Assembly (NCBI RefSeq): GCF_002234675.1
Contig: NC_019879.2
Location: 1,116,278-1,180,277 of the forward strand
Length of the DNA: 64,000 bases
Direction: 5' to 3'
Origin: Oryzias latipes
Lineage: Eukaryota; Chordata; Actinopteri; Beloniformes; Adrianichthyidae
Shown: piece by piece, positions 10,831-23,300 of the stretch
How the letters are laid out: each line of letters starts with the position of its first letter
Numbering within the stretch: the stretch's first letter is position 1
The notes under the pieces: generated by a model
Databases searched by the model: none
What the model was told of the DNA's origin: nothing
What the model saw: only the letters and a program-made list of their open reading frames with translations
Position numbers and translations under genes: made by a program

Positions 10831-13135
10831 CTAGGTTCCTGAGCTCTGTCAGTTTCTGTTTTCACGGTTTTACCATGCTTGTGTTAACAAAAAGGATGTC
10901 ACATTTACCACCAGGATAAACCAGGGATCACCAACCCTTTAGAGGATGAGGCTTTTTTATGGAGTCTAAGTGGTAAAAAGGGTTACACAGGACCTCTTTA
11001 CTGCAAATATCCCAAAAAGCAAACCACAGACTAGTATAGTAATAGTAAAGATAATGATAATTAGCAGTAGTTATTTTTTGCACTATGAATTGATTGCTCA
11101 CATATCAATTGTAATTGTTTTTTACATATTCTAATTAATGATTTGCACAAAAGTAACTGGCTTTCTTGTTTATCAGAAAATGTGCTACTCTAAACAAAGC
11201 CCCTCGCCCTGCTCACTCCCTCCCCCTCCACACCCGCTCAGACCTCTTCCTGGAGTAGATGGTGTCTTTCCTTGCCATGGGATCATCCTATTTTTTAAAA
11301 TGATCATTTTGATCTACTAAATGATTAATAATTGTTAGATGCTATTGGTAAATTACATTTCAGGCAGCCTTTCACACACAAGACTGGGACAAAAAAAGAC
11401 CTGTGACCCCCCCCCCTGCCTAAACCTACTGAATATGATCACTTTACAAAGACTATTTATGAATCCACTGTGTTCTGAAGAGGAATACTTAAATGGTTTG
11501 TAAAAAAATAAAATACATTTTCTTCATAAAAACTGTTCAAATGGAATGCAATATAATCTATATTTAGTCTAGTCAGCACCAGTGCACACTTGTAATTTCC
11601 CACAGACTTCTGGGAAAAAATGTAGATTTGGACGGCCGCACAAAATGTAATCACAACATTGTATGGTGAGTAAGTAAGGAATTCAGACACAACCTGGGTT
11701 TTGTGTGTTTCAGAAGCAGATTGCTCGTCCTTCTCCCCTTTAGTGAAAGCTAGGCATTGGCCCTTCTTCTCTCCTCCATGTATCCGCCTTGTTCACACCC
11801 AGTTTAATTATCCGTGTGCGTCACTGGGGGTATGCCAGGCAAAATATGTCATAAAAACGCTAAGTAAAAAACGCAGAATGGCCTTCAAAATGCAGGTTAA
11901 ATAGGTTTCAAACGGGGCACATAGTTTACACACGTTATGTTGTCCCAAGATGAGGGTAAAAAACAGCATTATTTTTGCCTCCTGGAACATTGAAGCATGT
12001 TGAAAAAAAATACAACCACAAGTGCCGTCCTAATGCGGAACAGTTGTGACGTTGTTTCATTACGCCACAAATGTGTGTCAAAAAATGCCGTTATGTCTGA
12101 ATAAGTACCATAAATTGAACGTAAACAGCACCGTGTTTCCAAGCCCTGGTCCTCTGTGGAACACGGTGCTGCATTTATTCTGCTCTTCTCTGCTCAAAGA
12201 CTATCATCATCATCCGTCTGCAGAGCCTGATGAGCAGCTGAATCAGGTCAACATGGAAAAAGTTTAGCACAGAGTTCCCCAAAAACCAGGGCTGGGATGC
12301 ACTGGTGTGGCACCCGGACGGGGGGTGGGGGGCTCTCTTCCCCCCTCACCAAGGAGATGATGGAAAAGAGGTTTTACTGTCGTCTCACATGCTTGGTGCA
12401 GAGACTGAACTTCAATTTCCACTTCTATGTTTTTATCAGGTTTTTGGAGTCTTGGTTCAGTGTGGGCGGAGTCTTCATTCTCCAATCAGCCATCTTAAAG
12501 CCAACCAGCTTGCTAGCAGTTGAAAGTACTTTTTGTGGAACTGAACACCTTTCACCCCTGCCGCCATGCTCCCTTCTGTTCCGTTTCCTCCGTCTGGAGG
12601 AGTCGTTTGTTTCTGTAAGTCACATCCTCTGAACAGGATTTCTGTCCAATCAGGCCAGCCTGTTACCAAGAGTTCCCTCTTGCTTCTTCTCCCCAAAAAC
12701 ACAAAGAAAACAATGACACTGAGATTAAGAGACTAAGAACTCTGCATCTCTCACCTACCACAAGCGTTACTAAGGCCCCACCTTTTGCCCAGTGGCTTAT
12801 GGATCCTGTCAGGGAGAGCTTGAGCCTTGGCATTTATAACCTTAGGAGCCAGAAGTGGCTGATAGGACATAAGAACCCTATTCCTGTTGAGGTAATATTG
12901 ATCTGGTTATTCATTATAATTAATAATTATCTGGTTGTTCACTTTCTTCTACTGAGTTATACTCTGTGTATAAATCCATTGGGGGACATAGCCTATGGTC
13001 CTAGCTGTACTACAGACTTGGGTTGGTTCATGTCTGTCCCCTACGGTGCTGAAAACACATCAAGTAACAAACTGTGGTTCACAATTCCAACTACAGAAGA
13101 AAAAAGAAGATGAAGTCAAACTGAGATGGTGAATC
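10831..13135. other. Intergenic region between titin and bmpr2 3' ends; no gene seen
   Basis: Lies between two convergent genes. Open frames here are short, have no recognisable family and no splice context. Contains short homopolymer runs (C at 11408-11416) but no clear transposon ends. The distal 3' UTR of bmpr2 must lie in the right-hand part, but I could not choose a poly(A) signal for it. Confidence 0.6.
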
Positions 13136-15912
13136 TCAAAAATGAGATAGGGCAGACCGTTCATGCTCAGAGGTCTTTGTTGCAATGTCTGCCGCTCCAA
13201 CCACAAAGGCAGTCGTGCTGGATTTAAACGGGTTCATTTTGTGAATCCCAACACCTCCTCTCCGAACACCAGAGGCATCTTGACAGGTGCCACTGGCTCT
13301 GGTGTTGCATTCAATGTCTGAACTAGGAGAGGTGTCCGCAGACACAACCCATGAGGTTGTGCACCATTTCTTCAGGGTGTACGGAGTCTTTACGCGCTGT
13401 TTTATTTTCTCTCCTGTGGCACTTAAGCTGCCATCACTGGACATGGAAACATAACCTGGAAAAATGAAATATGGTGACATTAGTGGGCATGCTGTTGTTT
13501 TTCAATCCAAACGCTTGAAATCATCTCGTTTAGCTCACAATGCAGAGCCTGAAAAGAGACTATGAAGAAAGGAATCTTGTTCCCTCTCCAATGAAAATTA
13601 CAACCGAGTTTAAAAGGTGGGAACCAGAGTCACTGGAGTTAAATGATCCTATGATTATAAATCAATTACTTATAATTTAAACTTGCGCTTCTCAATGTGA
13701 ATCTTCACAAATTATTTGGATGTTTATCAAATGAAAAGCTGCACTTTCTTACTATTGCAGAGATCTATCGGCCACCTTTAGCAGTAGCAACCTGCACTCA
13801 GACAAAACCTTTATTCGATCCTACTTTTGTAGATAAAACAGGAACATTGATTCTACCTGAGGAGCTGCAGGATGAAGACAACTCTAAGGAGCAGGGCCGC
13901 CTCCTGGCTTTGGTATGCTGCACTTGGAACTGCATGGAATCAGGTGCTTTTGGTTGTCCTGTTGGAATCGGTAGATCTTCATGTTGTAAATTTGAACCTT
14001 TATCAAGACTGGCAGATATTGCCGTTTCTGGGGTCAAAGGTGAAGCTTCTCTGTAGGTCGAGGGATCTTCCAGAACTGGAGGTTTTAAAGATGAAGGTGT
14101 TTGAGCGTCTGGATGTGAAGCTTTGGATGGTGGATCTTGTTCCTGTGAGAGTTGGGCTTTTAGCGCCGCTGGAACGTTTTTCTCCAGAGCTTTTTCTGAA
14201 ACGCCAAGTTGATTTTTTGGGTCACATGAACGGATGACGACAGCTGACCTAAGCAGCTGATCTCTTCGTGTCAAATCCAAAGCTGAACCATTTTCTGCAG
14301 TTTTCTGATGAGGGCCTTTACCTGACCCGGCAGCCTTATTGGAGATGGTGAGAGGAACCTGAACTGTTAGTGTACCATTGTAGAAAACTTGACTCTTCAA
14401 ACCAGAACACAGGACTTCACGTTCCCGCTGAGAGACTGAGGCAGGGCATCCAGTCAAAGTCTGAGCTGCTTGTTCTGAATCCGCTGTCAAAACACCAACT
14501 CTTCCTCCTGGATCCATTTGTGATGCTGGCCTGTTGTTGTTGTTGTTGGAATTGGAGGCCATTCCTGTCGAGATGTTCCCAGCTTGGTTTTGAGGGAGAG
14601 GATGGAGTTCAGTCTCTGCAGGAAGCTGCTCGCTCCTCAGCAGAGGTTCATGTTCTTCAGGACCACCGTTGAGCAGAATCGGGTGGCTCTCTTCTCCTTG
14701 CATCCCAATTTCCAGCTTCACCTCCTCCTCCTCCTCCTTATCCTGAGGTCCTGCAGGGTTGATTCTTCCTCTTCCAATCACAGACTTTGCTACCAGGGTT
14801 GGGACACTTTCGCCTGTGCTTCTACAAACAGAGTTGCCTCCCTTCCCGTTGACAGAGCTGCTCCTCATGATGGCGTCGTTGGTAACCGTGGTTACCAGGT
14901 GTGGCCCAGCCATAACAGAAACTTCTGATACCGTGTTCATCGTTGCAACACCCGTTTCCACCTAAGCGAAAGGAAAACCTGCATTAGTCCAAAGGTAAAT
15001 CGGACTAACCTATTTTCTGGGATGAAAAGCCAGCCTCAGATTAAACCATAACATATTTGATATTAGGATGATGTTTGACAAATCCTGATGGAGACACGAT
15101 GATCATATGGCTTATAATAAAAACAGATTTCTTCATTGTTGTTCCAAAAGCCAGGAAGAAGCATAGACTGACCATCTTGGAAGCTAGATAGAGATCAGAG
15201 TTCCTGCCAAATGTTTGATTCAGTCAAATTGTTAGAATGATTGATATTAAACCCTTTTATCAGTTCAAATATAACATTTCTGTGATGTACAAGCCGTCAT
15301 TGTACTGGAAGGTAACCCGACCCCAGATGACCTTTGGAACAGCCTGTCACTAGCTCTGCTTTTGATGCTAGCCCAGTGAAACCCAGCTGTACCTGTTCAT
15401 GGAGAAACTTCAACTTTCCAAGCTTAGGTCGAGATGAGGCAGCGGGGCTCTTCTTGTTAGGGGGCAGGTAAAGACTGGTGGGCCTCTGAGGCAGAGTCTG
15501 GGGGGGGTGGATGGTGGAAAAGAGACAGCTATCTGTCGATCCAGCACTGCCCTGCTGACTCTTCATCGTTGTTTCTAAACTGGTGACCTGAACGATGAAG
15601 ATCTGGTTAATGCATTTATAGCAAATGCGGCAGAGGCAACGAAAGTAAAATACTACCTCAGTGCTTTGCAGTCTTTCACAGTTTGTTGCTTGCAGCTGGG
15701 AATCAAACGGTTTAAACTCCGTCAGGTAATCATCAGACATTTCCCTCAGGTTCTTCTCAACCTGAAGAAAAAAATGGATTCACTAAATATAATTGCGCAG
15801 GAGGGTCAAAGAGGCAAGCGGGAAAAGGGTTGAACCTCTTTTGGAATCAGTTTGGTGGCCTCTGAGTTATCTTTTGTCAACTGCAAGCAGACATCATCTT
15901 CATAAGTGGCAG
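13136..15912 (-). CDS. bmpr2: bmpr2, cytoplasmic tail exons (3' part of the gene)
   Basis: Encodes the long tail that marks the BMP type II receptor. Exons in transcript order: 15836-15912, 15657-15761, 15393-15587, 13857-14961, 13136-13455. Landmarks shared with human BMPR2 include VCLQLTKD, KFLHEQ/VETGVATMNTV across an exon joint, EHEPLLRSEQ, an NSNNNNN run, SLELSSS, and GEKIKQRVKTPYTLKKW near the end. Each intron has GT-AG ends and each exon joint keeps phase. Three introns (69, 74 and 431 bp) fall in a segment that is a single large exon in human. The extreme C-terminus (after KSSTTAF) is diverged. The first exon here needs one base from its upstream partner (phase 1), but the nearest upstream exon in the window (18056-18147) ends in phase 0. 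Which of the fish duplicates this is cannot be decided. Confidence 0.88.
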
Positions 15913-16420
15913 CTGTTCAGAGACCGTTGACATCCATAAAGCAGAGGATGTTCATGACATACGGTGTGTCAAAAAAAGGTTTTACAGCAACAGGTTCAGA
16001 AGGTTGGCCCTCTTAAAAACACCATAGAGGTCTGTAATGTTCATCATTGGAACATTTCAGCTGTGAGAGACAGAATGTTCAAAATAATCCAGAAAAATCA
16101 CTTTGTACAATACATATATATATGGCTTTTGGTTTGAGGACCTCAGGGACAAGGCCAAAGGGTCATGGGGTTGCTGGAGCCCATCCCAGCTACTGTTGGG
16201 CAAAGGCAGGGTTCACCCTGGACAAATCACCAGTCTGGCTCAGACTATTGCTGAGTCTTTATTTTTGCAGTATTCTACTTTATTAAAAAGAGGAATGAAA
16301 AGAGCTCTCTGACAGATTAGTCTCACGTTTGTTTCAAGTCTGTTCTTATAATAAGATTCTCTGATAAATATTATTATGTTATATTATTATTGTTATATTG
16401 TTACTTTTTATAAACAGACT
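15913..16420. other. bmpr2 intronic segment; no kinase exon found
   Basis: About 500 bases upstream of the first recognisable tail exon. It holds a degenerate dispersed repeat (about 16130-16240, a 'gctggagcccatcccagctactgttgggc' type block common in fish genomes) and AT-rich sequence. I looked on the minus strand for kinase motifs (HRDLNSRN, DFGLS, APEVLEG) and saw none. Confidence 0.65.
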
Positions 16421-18047
16421 TTGTGTGCGTGCGTGCGTGTGTCTGTGTGTGTGTGGGGGTGTGTGTGTGAGGGTGTGTGTGTGTGTGTGTGCGCGTGGGT
16501 GTGAGGGTGCGTGTGTGTGTGAGGGTGCGTGTGTGGGGGGGGTGCGTGTGTGTGAGGGTGCGTGCATGTGTCTGTATGTGTGGGTGTGTGTGCGTGCATG
16601 CGTCTGTGTTCGTGCGTGTGTGTGTGTGCGTGTCTGTGTGGGTGCGTGTGTGTGTGTGTATGTTTGTGCGTTTGTGCGTGTGTGTGTGCGTGTGTGTGTG
16701 GGGGGGGGTGCGTGTGTGTGTGTTTGTGCGTGCGTGTGTCTGTGTGTGTGTGTGTGTGGGGTGTGTGCGTGCGTGGGTGTGTCTGTCTGTGTGTGTGGGG
16801 TGTGTGTGAGGGTGCGCATGTGTGTGAGGGTGTGTGTGTGTGTGCCTGTGCATGTGAGGGTGCGTGTGTGGGGGGGGGTGCGTGCATGTGTCTGTGTTCG
16901 TGCGTGTGTGTGTGCGTGTGTGTGTGGGGGGGGGTGCGTGTGTGTGTGTTTGTGCGTGCGTGTGTCTGTGTGTGTGTGTGTGTGGGGTGTGTGCGTGTGT
17001 GTGCGTGCATGTGTGGGTGCATGTCCGTGTGCGTGTGTGTGTGTGTGTGTTTGTTGCTTGTGTGTGTGTGTGGGTGTGTGTGTGTGTGTGCGTGTGTGGG
17101 GGGGAGTAGTGTGTGTGCGTTTGTGCGTGCGTGTGTGTGTGTGTGTCTGTGTGGGTGCGTGTGTCTGTGTGTGCGTGTATGTTTGTGTGTGTGTGTGAGG
17201 GTGCGTGTGTGGGGGGGGTGCGTGTGTGGGGGGGGTGCGTGTGTGTGTGAGGGTGCGTGCATGTGTCTGTATGTGTGGGTGTGTGTGCGTGCATGCGTCT
17301 GTATGTGTGGGTGTGTGTGCGTGCATGCGTCTGTGTTCGTGCGTGTGTGTGTGTGCGTGTCTGTGTGGGTGCGTGTGTCTGTGTGTGCGTGTATGTTTGT
17401 GCGTGTGTGTGTGTGTGTGGGGGGGGGGGGGTGCGTGTGTGTGTGTGTGTTTGTGCGTGCGTGTGTCTGTGTGTGTGTGTGTGGGGGGTGTGTGCGTGTG
17501 TGTGCGTGCGTGGGTGTGTCTGTCTGTGTGTGTGGGGTGTGTGTGAGGGTGCGCATGTGTGTGAGGGTGTGTGTGTGTGTGCCTGTGTGTGAGGGTGCGT
17601 GTGTGGGGGGGGTGCGTGCATGTGTCTGTGTGTGTGGGTGTGTGTGCGTGCATGCGTCTGTGTTCGTGCGTGTGTGTGTGCGTGTCTGTGTGGGTGCGTG
17701 TGTGTGTGTGTGTGCGTGTCTGTGTGTGTGCGTGTCTGTGTGGGTGCGTGTGTCTGTGTGTGCGTGCATGTGTGGGTGCATGTCCGTGTGCGTGTGTGTG
17801 TGTGTGCGCGTGTGTGTGTTTGTTGCTTGTGTGTGTGTGTGGGTGTGTGTGTGTGTGTGCGTGTGTGGGGGGGAGTAGTGTGTGTGCGTTTGTGCGTGCG
17901 TGTGTGTGTGTGTGTCTGTGTGGGTGCGTGTGTCTGTGTGTGCGTGTATGTTTGTGCGTGTGTGTGTGGGTGTGTGTGTGTGTATGTGTGTGTGTTTGTG
18001 CGTGCATGCGTCTGTGTGCGTTCGTGTGTGTCTGTGTGTGTGTGTGA
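16420..18047. repeat. 1.6-kb (GT)n/(CA)n array inside bmpr2
   Basis: Almost pure GT-rich sequence on the plus strand, broken by GC, G-runs and a few unique words. It contains a higher-order duplication: the word TTGTTGCTTG at 17051 and 17820, and GGGGAGTAGT at 17101 and 17870, both 769 bases apart. A GGGTGCGCATG word recurs at 16810 and 17545 (735 apart). Long apparent reading frames on both strands are artefacts of the dinucleotide repeat. The array begins within 10 bases of the end of the juxtamembrane exon of bmpr2 and occupies the place of its kinase exons. Confidence 0.95.
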
Positions 18048-18055
18048 GCACGCAC

Positions 18056-20339
18056 GTCCAGCAGTTTCAAGCCGTCCACATCCATGGTAGCCTCAGTGTT
18101 GGCTGCTTTCATCACCCCTGCAGCAGACGGACGGTTCTTCTGGTTCCCTGAGATCACAGACACAGCTGTCAGCGGATGGCGATAGGCTGTAACTATAAAA
18201 GCTGCACAGTAACTACTTCATACTTTCAGTCTTTTGAATGTTAGTATTTCTTCATTTTAATGAGAAAGGTGACGTGTGTTTACTTTTCATCATGCGGTAC
18301 CCCAGCAGTAGAGCCACGAGGACGATGGTAGCCGTGGCAACAGTTCCCACGGTGATGAGGGTTGACTCCTTTGATGTGAACTGGTGATCTGTGGGATGAT
18401 CAACAAGTTCAGAGCAGTTATGGAGAAACTCTTGGGCTTCTGAATAGAAGGGAATGTGAAAGCCATAGAAAGATGCTGCAGGCTGAGGTTTTCTCTGTGG
18501 AAGCAGAGACTTCAGGTCTGCATTTATCCCACTTTTAGACCATCCTCAGACAGTGAACATGCGGCTTTTTCATTCATCCACTGTGGCTCCTTGGCTTTAG
18601 TGATTTAAATGAATACTGGGTTTGTAGTTCTGGTTAATTAATGAGGTTTTGTCATTTTTGTTTACATTTTTATTATTTTATATGACCAAGCAAAATGATG
18701 GTAAAAGATGTTATTTAGGGGCAGAGTGGTAATTGTTAGAATAAGTATAAAGCACATATTCTCACCTTCTTCTGCACAACAATGTTTCTTTGTTGTTGAA
18801 CTTGAGGCAAAGTTCCTATGAGTATATATATATATATATATATATGCATTTACAGACTAAATCTGAACAAAATCTACACTAATTCTACTTGGTGATTCTC
18901 AAAATGTTTTCATGTTTACATATGAGAATAAGAAGATGACGCTGCACCAAAGTCGTGATGATAGAAAATACCAGGTTTGACTTTTTGCATTTTTAATTTA
19001 AGTAAATCTGCTGCAGCAGGAGCATCCTACTTGACACAGGGTGTCTTTTATTTTGAAAGGAACTTGTACGTGCTGCAGACAAATTAAAATCCTTGATTCA
19101 ATAATTTTAAATATTTAAACAGCAAATGTTTTAATGGCTTAATGGCCACGATCAGATAGCGTTTGGGATTTTTCTAAATGGAGAAGTGGGACTTTCTGGC
19201 TTTCGTTGGTTTTGACCCAGTAAGGACCTGGTCCAAACTGCTCTTTTAGTGCCAAAGCTTGCAGAGCCCTGACCTGGTTCAGCACATCCATAAGATCAGC
19301 AAAAGCCTGACAGTTTTTAGTTTTTAACTACAGCAAAGAATATGTGAAAATCCAAGAAAGTGTTGTCTGAGGATCAGGCTAGAAAAAACGGATGTAAACT
19401 AAATTTGTAGAATAATTCTCTTTGTTTGTAGCAATTATTCAGAGTTCCTCTAAAATCTGATTTGTGGATCTGTTGCTGATTCCATTAACTGGACGACTTT
19501 CAGTAACGGGTATTTTATCGAGACAGAACTGCCTGACTCCTAACCAGTCTGATTGCCGTGGTCTCTCTTGATTGGCTTAAGGCCAGGTGAGGTGGTGGTG
19601 GGCGGGGCCTTAGTGTAGTCGGTGTTGCAGAGGTCCTGGTTGCAGCAGCAGAAATGATAGTTGGCTTTCTGCATTTGAGAAGATATTGCTGTTGCCAAAA
19701 AGCAGCCGTCGTCATGACACTCCTGCCGGTTACCAACAAATGTCCAACAACCTGGATGAAAACAAAAAAAAAGCCATCAAAGACAAAACATGGGATAAAA
19801 GATCAGCATTTCTTTTATATAAATATGTTTTCATGTGATAAAAACTTGAAATTGTGCTTTAAAAGAAGCTAAGCATGGGAGAACTAGTGACAAAACGAGT
19901 CAACGGTGCTCTGCACCTTGCTTCAAGAGCAGCATTTCTCCATCTGCTCTTTTTTCCCATAATCCATAGCAGCTCGAACCACGGCTGCAGTGGATGGTGC
20001 CATTCTCTTTCCCCCCTCTTGCCATCCCATCGGTGGAGGTAGACTCCACCCTGTGAGGATAGTGGCTGAAGGCACAGAGTCTGTCCTCTCTGTCCTGTGA
20101 CCGCAAACCTGCAAGCACAAACGAAAGCAGAACTGCAAACTCCGACTAAAGTCACAAAATTTTTAGACAAAAGATGGGGATAAAGATGGTTCAGCACGAT
20201 GGACACACTTTCTAAAACAGCTATAGGTAAATCAAAGTGAAGGTGAAATGGAGGTGTTATCAGTAAAGCCTCCATACTGACCTCTAACTGTAGGCAGCAG
20301 CAGGATGCAAACACATGCGGTTAGTGCTGGGGAGGCCAT
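18056..20339 (-). CDS. bmpr2: bmpr2, signal peptide to juxtamembrane exons (5' part of the gene)
   Basis: Exons in transcript order: 20282-20339 (ATG at 20337-20339; hydrophobic signal peptide [20 protein letters not shown]), 19917-20108, 19545-19751, 18284-18388, 18056-18147; all joints keep phase. The ectodomain has the three-finger cysteine pattern of BMPR2: [45 protein letters not shown]. The fourth exon encodes one membrane helix (about [21 protein letters not shown]) followed by YRMMK. The fifth encodes a juxtamembrane stretch ending LDGLKLLD-like (DVDGLKLLD), just where the kinase begins in human (LKLLELIGRGRYG). Family role: serine/threonine kinase receptor for BMPs at the plasma membrane. 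A transcript using only what is in this window would lack the kinase. The upstream CAG at 20399-20401 suggests an intron in the 5' UTR. Confidence 0.9.
18821..18846. repeat. (TA)n microsatellite in bmpr2 intron
   Basis: About twelve TA units between the transmembrane exon and the second ectodomain exon. Simple repeat. Confidence 0.85.
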
Positions 20340-20399
20340 TTTGGATCCTGGGTCAGACCTTAGAGATAATAGACAATCTCCATCCCTCAGCACTCTGAA

Positions 20400-23300
20400 A
20401 CAGAAACACAACAGATTGATTACGCTTTTTATCCCTGGGGGGTGTAGAAAAGACACATCTGGGAATGTTTGGTGAACCATCTTAGCTTAAACTGAGTGGA
20501 AACAGGCTACTGGGTTTAGATGATGAAAAGTCTGGTCTGTAAATTTGATTGACCAAACTTTTTCCACGTTGAGGATGGGAGAGCAGACTCTTCCTGCAGG
20601 CTGGAGACACCAACAATCCACGAGACACGTGGAGCCTGAGCTCTGTGAAAAATGATACAGACGTCCCGATTTGGATGATTGGATTTCTGATTTCTTTTCA
20701 AAAGCTCCTTTTAGCGTGAGGCGAAGTGTCAAAGCTTTTTGGAAACAAACGCGCCGGACAATTAAGACTAGCGGTGCAACGCATCTCAAAACTTACTGTT
20801 CGGATCACGGTGTCACGGTTTCAGGGGCATGGTTCTGACCAGTAAAACGTAAAGAAACCATGAACAAATATCAAGATGAAGGCTAACAATTTATTTTCGA
20901 AAACATATATACGTAATATGTAAAATACTTCAGAACATAAATACATATGCACGCAATCGCCACTGGCGGTTGGAGCCCTTCACAAAAGCGGCTTCACACT
21001 GAGCACGTGTGACGGACGTGACAGAGTCTGGAGACGCCGTGGAGAAGGTTCTGCTGCTGCAACATCGTCCAGCACCACCGGTTTGGCGGTGGGTCGGTAG
21101 CGGTTTGGGGGGGCATATCTATGGAGGGGCCGCACAGCTGTCCATGTGCTCACCAGAGGTAGCCTGACAAGTGGCATTGGGGGGGTTCATGCGCTGTTTT
21201 AGCAATGCTTTTCCATGACTTCACCAAAAGCTTTAAGTGAATTTCCAAAACTAAAAATAAATACATTCAGTAAGGCTATTGTAGTCAGTGCCGCTAAATC
21301 AAACCAAGACACGTATCGATACTGTCTGACCCAAAGTCAGTAAATGTACTGTAGTGACCGGCGCTGTTTAACCAAAGACCCAAGGTAACGGTTGAGCTAA
21401 TCCTCTACATGTATAGTCATAGAGCCCAGCTAACCATAAAATACTACTGTGGTGTTTAAACCCAAAATGTCTGGAGCCTCAAATGTAGGCAGCACCCAAA
21501 ACAAATTCACCTTCTTCACGTAAAGTAGTTGGCAGCTAATTATTGATGACCAACAAAGTTTGCTTTAGTACCATCCAGTAATCAATCCGTGTCTAAAATC
21601 ACCACCGGCCAGTCGCGAGTAGTTCTTTATGTTTGGAAAGTAAAGGTTAGAAGGCTCCTTGCCATATAGTAATTGTTTGTCTTCAGCGGGAATGTGAGGA
21701 TTTTAAACCGGATGCAGACAGAGCTGGAGGATGAACCTGCTGGACTCACCACATCCAGTTGAATACAAGTGTTGCTGAGACTGTCAGAAGGCCAGCATAG
21801 ATGTCTGCATCTTTACTGTCACTGACATTATGGGTAGAATCCAAACTAATATTAGGTTTTCAGGCTGTTGTGGTTTCATGTAAACCTTGATCACCCGGAG
21901 GCAGAATCAGGAAAAAAAAACGCCATTTTCCGTCAATCTGACCTTGTTTTCTCAGAAGGCTATCATTTGAGTTTATAGTTTGTCGACCTTAAAGACGTCT
22001 TTGAACCATTTATGAAGCACTTTTAGGCTTTTTCATTTTCTTAAATAATATAAGGAAAGAGTTTTCCTTCTCATCAGCTGGTTAACACTACAGATGACTG
22101 ACACAGCTCCCATGGGGGGCACAGAGGGGCTTTTTCAGCATAGTGTTGTGCTGCTGTTCTAAAGAAAACAGAAAAACAAGGAAGTGGACTTCCCCGTCAA
22201 CGGTCCTTCGGGGGCTCCTCCTGAACTAAATCCTGCTTTAAATCAGATGGAATAATGTCTCACATGGCTGGAAAATGCAAATAGACGGCACTAATAATCA
22301 AAATCTTCCTGGGGGAGCAGCCCAGACCTTCTCTTATAGCACTTTACTTTATTTTGGAATGATAGAAATTTACAAATAATGTCTGACTTGATCGGATTTG
22401 ATTTCATTTGATTGCACAGCGTTTGGTTTTTTTTTTTTGGCATGAGAGTAGCTGGCTTCTTGACATCAGCATGAACACACAAACACACCTGCAGACACAC
22501 ACGCGCGTGCCCCCCCCCCATAGACGTTCACCACACCCAGAGGTTGACCCACGTGCAGCTCGTCTGAAGGATGCTCTGATGCCCCGGATTATCTACGGGC
22601 ACAAAGGACCACCGTGAAGGAGAAGGGCGGGTTTATCCCCCAACCCCGCACAAGGTCAGCCCCCAACAAACCCCGCACGAGGGCAGCCCCCCCCCCCCCC
22701 CCCCCCAAAAAAAACCCGCACAAGAAGGACGCGCGTCGCCAAAGGCTTCCTCCGCTCACGCGCGCACCGGCAGCAGAATCGGTGTCACTGAGGAAAAGTC
22801 CCGTCGCTGTGCAGAGGACGACCCTGTGTTGGGTTCGGCTCCGGTTCCTGGTCCTGACCCGTCCGGGGTTTATGTGACCCGCATGTTATGAAATGCGGAG
22901 AGACCAAGCAGCACTCCGCTCCATCCCATAGTGCTCCATCCACACGCTCACGCAATCACACGCACCCCACTGAAGCTTCCGGAATGTCTTTTCAAAGTAA
23001 AGGCAGCTCGCAGACCTGACGTCATTGAGACTCGTCTGCTCAGAATATTATATTAAAGCCTACAACTTAAATCAATAAATGAGAGCTTAAATCTCAGATT
23101 TATGTCTCTTACTTCACTTCACTGACATAAAATGCCGCCATGAAACCGTGTGTAAGAACTGTTTGTCAGTAAAATAATATCTATAAGATAGAATATCTCT
23201 ATCTCTATTGTGAGCTCAGGCTCTGTCAGGTCAAGCCGTGGTTGGAGTAGACAAGTTCATAAACACTGTATGGTGCATTGAATTCTGGGAGAGGTCAAAG

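Noticed and set aside
9823..13135. Search for the missing titin M10 exon
   Set aside because: No frame with an Ig signature (such as the W and DxGxYxC pattern) on the plus strand. The titin poly(A) signal lies at 10811.
13697..14928. Plus-strand frames of 100-120 codons opposite the bmpr2 tail
   Set aside because: Shadows of the minus-strand exon, which has clear BMPR2 homology.
16379..18163. Very long open frames (up to about 590 codons) rich in His/Thr or Cys/Val on both strands
   Set aside because: They are the translation of a GT/CA dinucleotide array. Only the first ~30 codons of the minus-strand frame (18056-18147) are a real bmpr2 exon.
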